Source: Sphaerisporangium sp. TRM90804
GTDB lineage: Bacteria > Actinomycetota > Actinomycetes > Streptosporangiales > Streptosporangiaceae
Reading direction: 5' to 3'
Assembly: GCF_029846175.1 (NCBI RefSeq)
Contig: NZ_JARWAC010000021.1
Span: forward strand, 124,001-188,000
Length of the DNA stretch: 64,000 nucleotides
Under the pieces are notes generated by a model. It was given only the letters and a program-made list of their open reading frames with translations. It had not been told where the DNA came from and did not search any database. The translations under genes and the position numbers were made by a program. This document shows, piece after piece, positions 27,943-38,300 of the stretch. The first letter of the stretch is position 1, and each line of letters starts with the position of its first letter.

Positions 27943-29564
27943 GATCGCCCTCCCCCGGCCTGCTCGGCGGCCTCACCCCCGCCGGGCGGGCCCTGCGAGG
28001 AGTCTCGCGCCAACCTACCGCTCCGGTGCGGGCCCTGGAACGGCCTTGCCGTCTCTTCACCGGCCGGTGGCGGGCTCTCTGCCCCCACCAGGCCGGAGCC
28101 CTCCCCACCTGGCCTTTCCGCGCCCTGAACGTCCCCTGGCGCGGAAGGGACGCCCTCCACGACCGCGTCGCCGACGAGCGCGGCGGGGACGCCCTCCACG
28201 GGCGCGTCGCCGACGAGCGCGGCGGGGGTGTCCTCCTCAGGCGCGTCGCCGACGAGCGCGGCGGGGGTGTCCTCCTCAGGCGCGTCGCCGACGAGCGGGG
28301 AAGGGGCGTCATCCTCGGGCGCGTCGCCGACCAGCTCGGGCATCGAGGGCTGTCTCGGCAGGTCCTCCACGAGGTCGGGCTGGGGGAGCGTGCCGTCCAC
28401 CACGCCGAGGTCGCTGAGCTTGCGCGCGCTCACCAGCACGCGGCTCTCCAGGGAGCCCACCGCCTTGTTGTAGGCCACGACGGCCCGGCCCAGCGCCTTG
28501 CCGACGGCGTCGACGTTGCGTCCCAGCGCGCCCAGCCGCTCGTACAGCTCCTTTCCGAGGTCGAAGACCGCGCGCGCGTTCTCGCTCAGCGCCTCCTGCT
28601 GCCAGGCGTACTGGGCCGTGCGCAGCATGGTGATGAGCGTCGTGGGCGTGGCGATGTGCACGCGGCGCCGCATCGCGTACTCCAGCAGCTCGGGGTCGCG
28701 TTCGAGCGCGGGCGCCAGGAACGCCTCGCCGGGGATGAACAGCACCACGAACTCCGGCGCCGGGGTGAACGCCTGCCAGTACATCTTGGACGCCAACCGG
28801 TCGACGTGGTCGCGCATGTGGCGGGCGTGGGCGTCCAGCCGCACCTCCTGCGCCTCGGACTCCCCGGCCTCGGCGGCCTCCAGGTAGGCGGCGAGCGACA
28901 CCTTGGAGTCCACGACGATGTTCTTGCCGCCCGCCAGGCGCACCACCATGTCGGGGCGGACGACGCCGTCGCGCGTGGTGGCGCTCGCCTGCTCGTCGAA
29001 GTCGCAGAACCGGGCCATGCCCGCGATCTCGGCCACCCTGCGAAGCTGCAGTTCCCCCCACCGGCCGCGCGCCTCGGGCCGGCGCAGCGCGCGCACCAGC
29101 GCGCTGGTCTGGGTGCGCAGGCGCTCGGAGCTGTCGCGGACGAAGTCCATCTGCTGCCCCAGCTCGGCCTGCGCGACGCGGTAGCCGGTCTCGCTCTCCT
29201 TGAGCTGCTCCTGCACCCTGGCGAGCGTCTCGCGCAGCGGGGCGACCAGGTTCTCGACGGCCTGCCGTCGCTGCTCCAGGTCGCCCGCGGCGTCGGCGCG
29301 GGAGGCGGCCAGCCGGCCCTCGGCCAGCTCCAGGAAGCGCAGGTTGTTGACGTCCAGCGCCCGGTTGGACAGCGACTGGAAACGCTGCGTCATCTGCTCC
29401 TCGACGTAGGAGACCTTCTCCTCGGCGGCCTTGGCCCTCGCCTCGGCCAGGGCCACCCGGGTCTCGGCGTCGGCGGCGCGGGCGGTGGCGCGTGCCCTGC
29501 CCAGCGCGAAGCCGATCACCAGGCCCGCCGCCAGGCCGGCGGCGAGCTGGAACGCGAGTGCCAT
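27936..29564 (-). CDS. rmuC: RmuC family DNA recombination protein
   Basis: 542 residues. N-terminal membrane helix (ALAFQLAAGLAAGLVIGFAL), a long coiled coil (residues 28-140), then the RmuC nuclease-like core: RGRWGELQLRRVAEIAGM, VRPDMVVRLAGGKNIVVDSK, FIPGEAFLAPAL and ATPTTLITMLRTAQYAWQQE. RmuC limits rearrangements at inverted repeats; a direct nuclease activity is only presumed. The last ~130 residues are unusual: an acidic tail with near-identical 13-residue repeats of ALVGDAPEEDTPA. The ATG at 29564 has GGGGTGG upstream; an in-frame GTG at 29573 is the alternative. Confidence 0.92.
   Translation of the reverse strand: MALAFQLAAGLAAGLVIGFALGRARATARAADAETRVALAEARAKAAEEKVSYVEEQMTQRFQSLSNRALDVNNLRFLELAEGRLAASRADAAGDLEQRRQAVENLVAPLRETLARVQEQLKESETGYRVAQAELGQQMDFVRDSSERLRTQTSALVRALRRPEARGRWGELQLRRVAEIAGMARFCDFDEQASATTRDGVVRPDMVVRLAGGKNIVVDSKVSLAAYLEAAEAGESEAQEVRLDAHARHMRDHVDRLASKMYWQAFTPAPEFVVLFIPGEAFLAPALERDPELLEYAMRRRVHIATPTTLITMLRTAQYAWQQEALSENARAVFDLGKELYERLGALGRNVDAVGKALGRAVVAYNKAVGSLESRVLVSARKLSDLGVVDGTLPQPDLVEDLPRQPSMPELVGDAPEDDAPSPLVGDAPEEDTPAALVGDAPEEDTPAALVGDAPVEGVPAALVGDAVVEGVPSAPGDVQGAERPGGEGSGLVGAESPPPAGEETARPFQGPHRSGRLARDSSQGPPGGGEAAEQAGGGRSW
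28155..28330 (-). repeat. 39-bp coding repeat in rmuC tail
   Basis: Four to five copies of a 39-bp unit encoding ALVGDAPEEDTPA-like segments, some nearly identical at DNA level. The reading frame is kept throughout, and the repeat is acidic. Confidence 0.75.
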
Positions 29565-29632
29565 GAGGTCCACCCCGGCATGATTCCAGTCCCGAGGGGG
29601 CCGCGCGTGTCCCGCGCGCGTTCCGGGCACCG

Positions 29633-29638
29633 TAAACT
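29633..29638 (+). promoter_or_regulatory. -10-like box for leaderless ychF
   Basis: TAAACT ends 8 nt before the GTG at 29647. GGCGGAC in between is a weak ribosome site at best. Confidence 0.4.
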
Positions 29639-29646
29639 CGGCGGAC

Positions 29647-30723
<1,077 letters not shown>

Positions 30724-30847
30724 GCGGGCCTCGCATCCACGGGCCAATGCTTCTCGGGGACAGCGCCGAAGTGCCCCTGCTCTTCCTCCGCTCCGTCGGT
30801 GGAAGGCCGAGGGCGTTTCGTCACGCCAGGGGCGGCCGGGGTCACCG

Positions 30848-32074
30848 CTACGTGCCGGGCCCGCGGATCTGTCGGTAGGTCTGGCGAAGCTCTCCTGATT
30901 CAGGCAGCTTGCGCCGTTCCACGGCTTCGATCACCTCGGCCACTCTCCAGTGGTTCGACGGCACGAGGAATCCGCTTGACATCGCCTCCAGCGCCATGTG
31001 CCCGGCCTCGTCGAGCTGGTCGTTCGCCAGGAGCGCGAGAGCCAGATCAAGGCGCGCCGACACCGCCCGGCGTGGACGCGGTGGTCCATACGCCGCCGAC
31101 TCCAGCCGTGCCAGCACCTGACGGGCGTACGAGGCGGCGGCCGGATCCCCCAGCCACGCCAGCGTCGTGGCCATGTAAGCGTCGCTCTTGGCGGGGTCGT
31201 ACCGGTAATGGTGTTCTGGGCGATCTGGCCGGGGAAGCGGAGAGACCAGATGAGCGACCCGCTTAAGCGCATCGCGGGTTTCCCGTCCGGCGCCGAGCCG
31301 AGCCCATGCTCGCCCCTCCTGCGCCGTGGCCTGGATGTAGGCGGAGCTGCCCCGGGGCGCCAGCGCCTGTGCGGCTTGCGACAAGGCGACGGCCTGCCGG
31401 TAGTCGCCTCCGGTGAGCACCTGCCATGCCTGGGTCTCCACGCACCACGCGGCGATCTCAGGGTGCTCGGCATGCCGGGCGAGCTGCGCCGCCGTGCGCA
31501 GTCTCGCCGCCCCCGCTGGAAGCCGGCGCAGATCGATGAGGCATGTCCCGGCCAGGAGAGACAGCCAACCGCCGACCACGAGCAGGCGGCGATGCTCGGC
31601 GAGCGTCTTCTTCCCGTCCAAGAGCTTGGACACGTAGGCCAGGTGTCGCCGGACGCGGGACAGCAGCTCGGCCGGGGGCGTCCCCGGGTATGCGATGGCG
31701 AGGTCGTCCGCCGCGATCTCCAGTCGCTCCAGCGTTTCGGCTCCGACCGCACTCGTGGTCGCGCGGTGCGCCAAATCCAACGCGTCGGTCTCGTCATCCA
31801 CCTCACGGTCCGCTGCGTCCCCGTCGCGGAACAGCTCGTCCTCGTCGAGATCCAGCGCCCTGGACAGGAGGACGGGGTAGGGGTCACGGGGGCGGCGGCG
31901 TCCTGACTCCCAATCCTTGAGCTGCCGTTCCATCGACTCGCGAGCCGGAAGACGAGCCCGCGTCCGGGGATCGGCGACTTCGGCCATCCGCCGCACCAGG
32001 TCCCGCTGACTCCACAGCCGTTCGCGACGTTCGGCGCGTATGCGCGCAGCCCATTCGGGAGGGTTCGCGACCAC
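30848..32074 (-). CDS. HTH and TPR-domain regulator
   Basis: 408 residues. The N-terminal part has an XRE-like helix-turn-helix (IRAERRERLWSQRDLVRRMA) and a second conserved element MERQLKDWESGRRRPRDPYP. The remainder is a TPR-like alpha solenoid, visible in LLVVGGWLSLLAGTCLIDLR, GDYRQAVALSQAAQALAP and LALALLANDQLDEAGHMAL. Such proteins are abundant in filamentous actinomycetes, often next to small genes of unknown function, as here. The GTG at 32074 is chosen: GAAGAGG lies about 12 nt upstream, and the sequence beginning VANPPEWAARI is family-typical. Targets unknown. Confidence 0.84.
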   Translation of the reverse strand: MVANPPEWAARIRAERRERLWSQRDLVRRMAEVADPRTRARLPARESMERQLKDWESGRRRPRDPYPVLLSRALDLDEDELFRDGDAADREVDDETDALDLAHRATTSAVGAETLERLEIAADDLAIAYPGTPPAELLSRVRRHLAYVSKLLDGKKTLAEHRRLLVVGGWLSLLAGTCLIDLRRLPAGAARLRTAAQLARHAEHPEIAAWCVETQAWQVLTGGDYRQAVALSQAAQALAPRGSSAYIQATAQEGRAWARLGAGRETRDALKRVAHLVSPLPRPDRPEHHYRYDPAKSDAYMATTLAWLGDPAAASYARQVLARLESAAYGPPRPRRAVSARLDLALALLANDQLDEAGHMALEAMSSGFLVPSNHWRVAEVIEAVERRKLPESGELRQTYRQIRGPGT

Positions 32075-32259
32075 TGGCGTGCACCTCTTCGGCTGGTCGG
32101 ACGGCGAGAAGTCCCTTGCTCTCCTCCAGTCTCCTTGAACGTCACCTGTCTGTCTCGGCGTCTCTCCGGCTGTCATGAGTCGAACGCATCGCGTAAACGA
32201 CGGGACCCGCAGGCGCTGTCACGCCCGACGGGCCCCTTGATCGCATCGGAGTGCGACCC

Positions 32260-32559
32260 ATGCCAAAGCCTAGGATTCATCGCTCGTGCGGTAAGCATCG
32301 CGACGGCACTCCGCCCGCCCGAGTGGTCCCTCGCCGCTTCGACCGGGCGAAGAAGGCCGCCGCCGCGCAGCTTGACCAGTTGGAGCCGTCCTGGCTGGTT
32401 CTGTACGGGGAGTGGACCCGGCAGTTCGTCGCGTTCGCCCGGTGGACGGCCGAGCCGGTGCGGGTCGCCGCGGCCACCGTCGAAGAACTGCGGGAGCTGA
32501 TGCGCGAGGCCGAGCTCAGCGCGATGTTCAGGCACGCCTACGAGTGGGGCGCGGCGTGA
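32260..32559 (+). CDS. small protein of unknown function
   Basis: 99 residues: a basic N-terminus (KPRIHRSCGKHRDG, ARVVPRRFDRAKKAAAAQL) followed by a helical part with WLVLYGEWTRQFVAFARW and ATVEELRELMREAEL. I do not recognise it. ATG at 32260 with GGAG 8 nt before; a GTG at 32251 is possible. Translation of the next gene is coupled (GTGA overlap). Divergent from the HTH-TPR regulator by 185 bp, which suggests it is a target. Confidence 0.6.
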   Translation: MPKPRIHRSCGKHRDGTPPARVVPRRFDRAKKAAAAQLDQLEPSWLVLYGEWTRQFVAFARWTAEPVRVAAATVEELRELMREAELSAMFRHAYEWGAA

Positions 32560-32942
32560 ACGACCAGAGTGGTGCCGATCCTTATGGGATGTCGCCCAAG
32601 GCGCGCCCGTCGGTTGGCGGGTACCTCCCCCCGTCCGGCCGCCCGCTGGTGCCCGCGCAGCGGCCGGTGGTGCCGTTCCTGGCCGGCGTGGTGGCGCGGC
32701 AGATCCACGCCATCGAGCAGACCTACCCGGCGTGGCTGGTGATCCGCCTGGTGGACGAGGACGGTATTCCGGCCGGGTGGGCCGCCACCCGGCACGCGGA
32801 GCTGACCGAGGCGCAGCACACGGCCGGCCTGGTGCCGTCCCTGGCCGCCGACGACGCCGCGGACCTGCTGGCGGCCTTGGCCGTCCAGGACGAGATCGCC
32901 CACCAAACCCGCTACGCCACCGGGTGGGAAGGTCAGGCGTGA
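32556..32942 (+). CDS. small protein of unknown function
   Basis: 128 residues. A proline-rich N-terminal 45 residues (GGYLPPSGRPLVPAQRPVVP) precedes a compact domain: FLAGVVARQIHAIEQTYPAW, LVIRLVDEDGIPAGWAATR, LAADDAADLLAALAVQDEIA. I do not recognise the fold. The GTG at 32556 overlaps the stop of the preceding gene, so the two form one unit. This pair beside an HTH-TPR gene resembles arrangements common in Streptosporangiaceae. Confidence 0.6.
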   Translation: MNDQSGADPYGMSPKARPSVGGYLPPSGRPLVPAQRPVVPFLAGVVARQIHAIEQTYPAWLVIRLVDEDGIPAGWAATRHAELTEAQHTAGLVPSLAADDAADLLAALAVQDEIAHQTRYATGWEGQA

Positions 32943-33071
32943 GTCCGCGCGAGACGGAGCTGGGTGCCGCCGGAGGATACGACGAGCACGGGACGCATGT
33001 CCCAGGAGCCACTCCATCTTGGCGGGCCATATCCGATGCGCCTGTAACGCCATCCCCAGCAGGCTTCGGTC

Positions 33072-33149
33072 CCGGGGATCGGCGACGTCGTCAAGGACGG
33101 CAAGTTCGCCTTCAAGGTCACCAAGACCGAGAGGAAGACCTTTCCGGGG
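33072..33149 (+). pseudogene. DUF4352-like fragment
   Basis: One frame reads PGIGDVVKDGKFAFKVTK then TERKTFPG, matching the start of DUF4352 domains of secreted actinobacterial proteins (GIGDxVxDGKFxFxVT). A stop lies a few codons upstream (about 33045-33047), so no signal peptide is attached, and the domain breaks off after about 26 residues. Seen directly; that it is a relic is inference. Confidence 0.55.
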
Positions 33150-33824
33150 GCCTATCCGGCGGAGTCCTCGACGCGCGGGCTGAGCCCGTATGGCGAGCCG
33201 GTACCTCGCCCCCCCGCGCCGTCACGTCTGGGCGCGGGGGTGGAGTACCGGCCGTGCGGGACTCACCGCGCGAGACGGACTCCGGCGTGCCGGGCGTCCA
33301 GCGGTCCCGGGGTGCGTACGTGTGGCGGGTAGGAAGGCGTGGCCGTCAGGTAATCCAGTGGGCGTCGTGGTCGCGCGTAGGCTCCTTTGTTCGGGTGCGG
33401 TCGTACGCCGTGGGGATGACGGCCGTCCAGATCACCCGATGCGCCGACTCCTGGAGCGGCCTTGCGGAAGGGAGGGCCGGTGCGTGCGGACGGTTCGCGG
33501 CCTCCGGTCCGGGCCCGACGCCCCCTCGTCACGGAGAGTTGCGTGCGCATCGGTGCGCGGAGCGCCGTAACCGGGATGAACAGGAGTTATGCCTCCACTG
33601 CCGGCCATATTCCATCCAGTTTTTCATCTGGTGCGAGCTTTGTCCCTAATGCGAGTTTTGTCGCGGAGGTGAACTGTGGCTCGTGCTCGGCCAAAAGCCC
33701 CGTGCGCTGGGCGAACTCGGCGATCCGGTCCCGGTAACAGGAGGAAGACCCAGTTGGTCTGCTATAGCGATGCCTGCAGCATGGGCGTGGCTTTCCTGGA
33801 ACAATTGGTGAGGCCGCTAAGGTG

Positions 33825-33830
33825 AATACT
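33825..33830 (+). promoter_or_regulatory. -10-like box before the transfer-like operon
   Basis: AATACT, preceded by TG, ends 5 nt before the ATG at 33836 of a 22-codon ORF. It is a candidate operon promoter; no clear -35. Confidence 0.35.
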
Positions 33831-33835
33831 TGACC

Positions 33836-33904
33836 ATGGATGACAGCAACGACAGGAAGACGACAGCGCGCCAGCCAGGGGGATCGGCGCGAGCGGAGGC
33901 GTGA
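33836..33904 (+). CDS. 22-residue leader ORF of transfer-like operon
   Basis: ATG at 33836 opens MDDSNDRKTTARQPGGSARA-EA; its stop TGA (33902-33904) overlaps both possible tcpC starts (GTG 33901, ATG 33904). Such an overlap would couple translation. It is hydrophilic, with no known motif. Reality is uncertain, but two more mini-ORFs with the same kind of overlap occur in this operon. Confidence 0.4.
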   Translation: MDDSNDRKTTARQPGGSARAEA

Positions 33905-34920
33905 TGGCTCGCAGGGCTGATGTCCAGGCCGGTCCTCGGACCGCCGGCGAAGACGAGCATTCGACGTACCCTCCGTCACCCTACGACCCCGATCCCGACC
34001 CCGTCCGAGGCCGGGGGCACGCGCGACGCGGCGGCTGGTCCGGCGGCGGCGGGCGCTGGCTCGTGTGGGCGGGCCGGGCGATCCTGTGGGCGGTGATCCT
34101 GGTGATCGTGGTGAACGGCGTCCGGGCGCCCATCGAGCGCATGACCCAGGGGGCCGAGCCCTCCACGGTGTCGACCACGCCGTCCGGCAGCGGGTTCCCC
34201 GAGGGCGCGGCGGCGGCGTTCGCCAACCAGTTCGCGTCCGCCTACCTCAACTTCGACGGGTCGAAACCGGATGACCGGGCCGAGCGGCTGAAGCCGTTCC
34301 TGCCCGTGGGCGCCGAGACCCAGTTCGGATGGAACGGCTTCGGCCGCATGTCCGCGGGCACCTTCCAGTTCGACGGCATCGAGCTCATCGACGCGCAGAA
34401 CGCCGTCGTCACGGTCTTCGCGCAGTCGGGCGCGCAGCGCCTGCGGCTGTCGGTGCCCATCTACTACGCCGACGGCAGGTTCGTCGTCTCCGGTCAGCCC
34501 GCCCTGCTGCCCGGCGGCGCTCCCGCCGACCTTCCCCAGCCCCCCGCGCCCGAGCGTGACGACGTCACCGAGAGCGAGCTGCGCCCGCAGCTGGAGGGCT
34601 TCTTCAAGGCCTACGCCGCCGGCGACGCCACGCAGCTGCAGCGCTACGTCGTGCAGGGCGTGACGCTCGACGGCTTCCAGGGCAAGGTCACGCTGGCCGA
34701 GCTCAACACCGTCATCGCACCGCCCGGCGGCACCACACGCGAGGTCACCGCCGTGGTCGTCTGGGCCCTGGCGGGCCCGACCCCGGCGCCCACCGCGACG
34801 TCCGCCGACCCCGCCGCCCAGGAGGGCAGTCTGGAGCAGTCGTACCGCCTCTCCATGGAGAAGCAGGGCGACAACTGGTACGTCAAAGACATTCGCGGCG
34901 CATCCAGGTCCACAGAGTGA
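33904..34920 (+). CDS. TcpC-like conjugal transfer protein
   Basis: 338 residues. A cytosolic Pro/Asp/Gly-rich N-terminus (about 50 residues), one membrane helix (LVWAGRAILWAVILVIVVNG) and an extracytoplasmic part made of two NTF2-like domains: FANQFASAYLNFDG to VSGQPALLPGG, then QLEGFFKAYAAGDATQLQRY to QGDNWYVKDIRG. This is the layout of TcpC/VirB8-type scaffold proteins of Gram-positive transfer systems. ATG at 33904 has GGAGG 4 nt upstream; GTG at 33901 is the alternative. First structural gene of the operon. Confidence 0.85.
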   Translation: MARRADVQAGPRTAGEDEHSTYPPSPYDPDPDPVRGRGHARRGGWSGGGGRWLVWAGRAILWAVILVIVVNGVRAPIERMTQGAEPSTVSTTPSGSGFPEGAAAAFANQFASAYLNFDGSKPDDRAERLKPFLPVGAETQFGWNGFGRMSAGTFQFDGIELIDAQNAVVTVFAQSGAQRLRLSVPIYYADGRFVVSGQPALLPGGAPADLPQPPAPERDDVTESELRPQLEGFFKAYAAGDATQLQRYVVQGVTLDGFQGKVTLAELNTVIAPPGGTTREVTAVVVWALAGPTPAPTATSADPAAQEGSLEQSYRLSMEKQGDNWYVKDIRGASRSTE

Positions 34921-34960
34921 GGCGCGCGCCGCGAGGGGCACCGAAGGAGGATCGCAGAGA

Positions 34961-35032
34961 GTGCGACGAACACGGGCAGGCCCGGAACCGGGTCCGCGCG
35001 ATCATAAGCAGGAGGACGAGAGTTGGTTCTGA
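34961..35032 (+). CDS. 23-residue ORF coupled to the next gene
   Basis: GTG at 34961 with a strong ribosome site AAGGAGG 10 nt upstream; the peptide begins MRRTRAGPEPGPRDHKQ and ends ESWF. Its last four codons overlap the TTG start of the next gene at 35023. The perfect ribosome site with nothing else to serve is the main evidence that it is translated. Too short for domain recognition. Confidence 0.5.
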   Translation: MRRTRAGPEPGPRDHKQEDESWF

Positions 35033-35310
35033 ACATCATCGTGGAGAACGCCCTGGCGCTCGTGACGCCGACGGCGCCGCCGACCGGCGGCGTGAACACC
35101 GAGGGGCTCGCGGACTTCCTCCGGAGGTTCTTCGCCCCGCTGTTCCTCGTGGTCGTCTCCGTAGTCGCGATCTTCTTCCTCTTCACCCGCGAGATCACCC
35201 GCTTCGTCCAGTTCATCATCCTGGCCGTCGCGATCGGCGTGATCTTCTACGTGCCCAACGTCATCGAGGTGACGGCCAAGGCGATCGCGGGAGCGCTCGG
35301 CATCAAGTGA
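35023..35310 (+). CDS. TcpD-like small membrane protein
   Basis: 95 residues with two hydrophobic helices (about 37-55, APLFLVVVSVVAIFFLF, and 62-80, VQFIILAVAIGVIFYVP) separated by a short basic loop, and a short hydrophobic C-terminal helix. This matches the small two-helix TcpD-type proteins found between TcpC and TcpE in Gram-positive transfer systems; a VirB2/TrbC-like pilin is a looser alternative. The unusual TTG start is supported by GGAGG 7 nt upstream (35011-35015). Confidence 0.72.
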   Translation: MVLNIIVENALALVTPTAPPTGGVNTEGLADFLRRFFAPLFLVVVSVVAIFFLFTREITRFVQFIILAVAIGVIFYVPNVIEVTAKAIAGALGIK

Positions 35311-35348
35311 GCCCGACCGGATGGCCGTGACAGGGAGAGGAGGATCGG

Positions 35349-38300
35349 GTGGACCTGCCTACCTATACGAATATCTGGCGCATTGAGAAGCGGCTCTACA
35401 AGCTGTACGACCTCCGGCTGCCGATGCCGCTTCCGATCGTCTGGATCGGCGTGTTCGTGGGCGTGCTGGTCCCGTGGTCGCTCCTTCTCCGCGTCGTCGG
35501 GGTTCCCTTCGACGCGCCCTGGCACGTCTTCTACCTGGTGCCGCCCGGCCTGGTGACCTGGCTGGCCACCCGGCCGGTGATCGAGAGCAAGCGGCTCAAC
35601 GAGCTGCTGCAGTCCCAGCTCCGCTACGTCGGAGAGCCGCGGGCCTGGTGCCGCCTCGCGCCGGTCGAGGAGCCCGACGAGATCACCTTCACCGCCCGCG
35701 TGTGGCGGGCCGCTCCCGGCACCGCCGCGGTGGCCGCCGCCGACGAGTTCGCGCTCGCGAGTGCCGCCAAGGCGCGGCGCGGCGCCCGCGCGAAGCCCAA
35801 GCACACGGCTCCGCGCCGCAGGCCGCTGGAGGCGTGGGCCTCCCGCCAGCCGGCGTCCGTCAAGCCGTCCGTGCGCCCCGGCGAGGTGCGCCCCGTCGTG
35901 GCCGCGGCCGCGGCGGCGGTGACCACGCTGGCGCCGCCCGAGCGGCCCGCGCGCCTCCCCGAGCGCCGCCTGGCCCGGGGCACCGCGACGGCCGAGTCCG
36001 CCGTCGGCCTGCCTGCCGCCCTCCCGCTTCCCGGCGAGATCCCCACCCTCGCCCGCCCGGCCCCCGGCGCCCGCCCCGCGATCTCGCCCCCGGCGGTCGC
36101 GCCACCCGTGGCCGAGCCGCCCGCCGCCATGCCGCCCGAGGTCGCGGCACGCGCCGTCCTGCCGCCCGCGGTGACGCCGCCCGCGGTCGCGCCGCCGACC
36201 GTCGCGCCAGGTGCCGTCCTGCCGCCCGCGGTCGCGCCGCCCACCGTCATGCCGCGCGCGGCCGAGTCGCCCGCCGTCGCGTCGCGTTCCGTGATGCCGC
36301 CCGCGGTCGCGCTGCCGACCGTCGCGCCAGGTGCCGTAACGTCGCGCGCGGTCTCACCACACACGGTCATGCCGCCCGAGGTCGAGTCGCCCGCCGTCGT
36401 GTCACGTGCCGTCCTGCCGCCCGCCGTCTCGCCCCCGGCCGTCGCGCCGCCCGCGGTCACGCGGCCCTCGGCCACCTCGCCCGCCGCGGGGCCGCCCGCG
36501 TCATCGCCGCCCGCGGTGACGCCGCCGGTCGCCGCGTCACCAGGGGTGACGTCGTCGGGCATGAGTTCGACCCCCGCGCCCGCGTCCCCGTCGCAGGCGC
36601 CCGCGCCGTCGGCCGCGGGCTCCCCGCCCGGGGCGCCGATCGGCACGGAGGCGCTACGCCGGCTGCGCAGGCTCGCGGCGTCCGCGGAGGCGCCCAGGCC
36701 GACCGCGCGTCCGGCGCGGGCGCAGTCCGCGAGCGGCGGGTACGGCGAGGCCGGACGTCCGGCGGCGCCCGAGCGGGCCTCCACCCCGAGCGAGACGCCC
36801 AAGGCGCCCGAGAGGGAGGTCGAGGTCCGCGAGCAGCACCGCAAGGGGCAGCCGCCGCGCGCCGGCGCCCCCGTCCGCTCGCCCGAGGCCCGCACCGTCT
36901 GGCCCACCGCACGCACCGCCTCCGAGGCCCGGCCGCCCAGCCCCGAGCCCCAGGGGGCCGAGGCCGAGCGTCAGCCGTCCCTACCCGAGCGTCAGCCGTC
37001 CCTACCCGAGCGCCAGTCGTCCGTGGTGCCAGGGCGTCAGTCGTCCGTGCCTGAGCGCCAGCCGTCCCTTCCCGAGCGTCAGTCGTCCGTGCCTGAGCGC
37101 CAGCCGTCCCTTCCCGAGCGTCAGCCGTCCGTGCCTGAGCGTCAGCCGTCTCCGCCTGAGCGGCAGCCGTCGCGTCCCGAGACCCGGCCGGCCGCGCCCG
37201 AGCGGGCGCCGTCCCGGCCGGCGGCGCAGCCGTCGTGGCCCGAGCAGGCGCCGACCAGGCGGGAGGCCGAGCCGGCCCGGCCGGAGCGTGGGCCGTCCCG
37301 GCCCGAGGCGCTGCCGTCCGTGGGGGCGCCCGCGCCCCGGCAGGGCGCGCCGAGGGGGCCGTTGCGGCCGGCCGCGCGTGAGACGGCGGGCCCGCTGTCC
37401 ATCCGCAAGATGCCCGGGGGCTCCGGCGCGACCGCCGACCCCGCGGCGCCGTCCGTGCCCGTGCCGGTTCCCCGCCCGGGGGACGAGCCCAGGGTGCGCC
37501 GCGTCGAGTCGGTGGTCGGCCGCGACCAGACGGGCGGGTGGCGGCGCCTGGCGCAGGTCGTGGTGGGCGGCGGCGCGCCGACCCGCCACGACGGCATCGT
37601 GGCCGACGAGGTCAGGGCGGCCACCGAGTTCACCGGCAGCCGCCGCGTCATGGTGCTGGGATGCACCGGCGGCGCCGGGCAGACCACCACCGCGCTCATG
37701 TTGGGGCACACCTTCGCCCGCCACCGCGACGACCGCGTGCTCGCCGTGGACGCCAACACCGGCGACAACACGATGACCGACCGCATCGACGCCGAGTCGC
37801 CCGAGTCGCTGACCTCCCTGCTCGCCGGCCTCGACGGCGTCAGCGGCTACCTCAGCATGCGCACCTACACCACCCGGTGCGACTCCGGCCTGGAGGTCGT
37901 CGGGTCCGACTCCGACGCCGCCGCGGCCCGGCGGCTCGCCGACCGGGGCCTGTTCTCCGACCAGCGGCTCGCCCAGGCCATGCGGGTGCTCGACCGGCAC
38001 TACAGCGTCATCCTGGTCGACCCCGCCGCCTCGGTGGCGGCCCGCATGCTGCCGTACGCCGACCAGCTCATCCTGGTCGCGCCGGCCAGCGAGGACGCCC
38101 CCGAGGCCGTCGCGATGACGTTCGACTGGCTCGACGGACACGGGTCGAACGCTCTTCGCCAGCGGGCGATCATGGTGATCAACGGCGTCAGCAGGCGGAG
38201 CATGGGCGGCGTGGAGCAGGCCGAGGCGGTGGCGCGCGGCCGGTGCCGCGCCATCGTCCGCGTCCCCTGGGACGACGAGCTGGCACCCGGGCAGCCCGGC

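Larger units (their letters stand above)
32943..33835. other. 893-bp stretch without an intact gene
   Basis: No frame here shows a believable start, ribosome site and domain together. It holds a DUF4352-like fragment (33072-33149) and a partly repeated sequence containing CGCGCGAGACGGA (about 32946 and 33267). From about 33590 to 33835 the composition is noticeably less GC-rich than the neighbourhood. It looks like a decayed or recombined boundary just before the transfer-like operon. Confidence 0.6.

Noticed and set aside
33587-33979. 130-residue minus-strand ORF before the transfer-like operon
   Set aside because: It overlaps the 5' end of the TcpC-like gene antisense and has no recognisable domain; composition is patchy.
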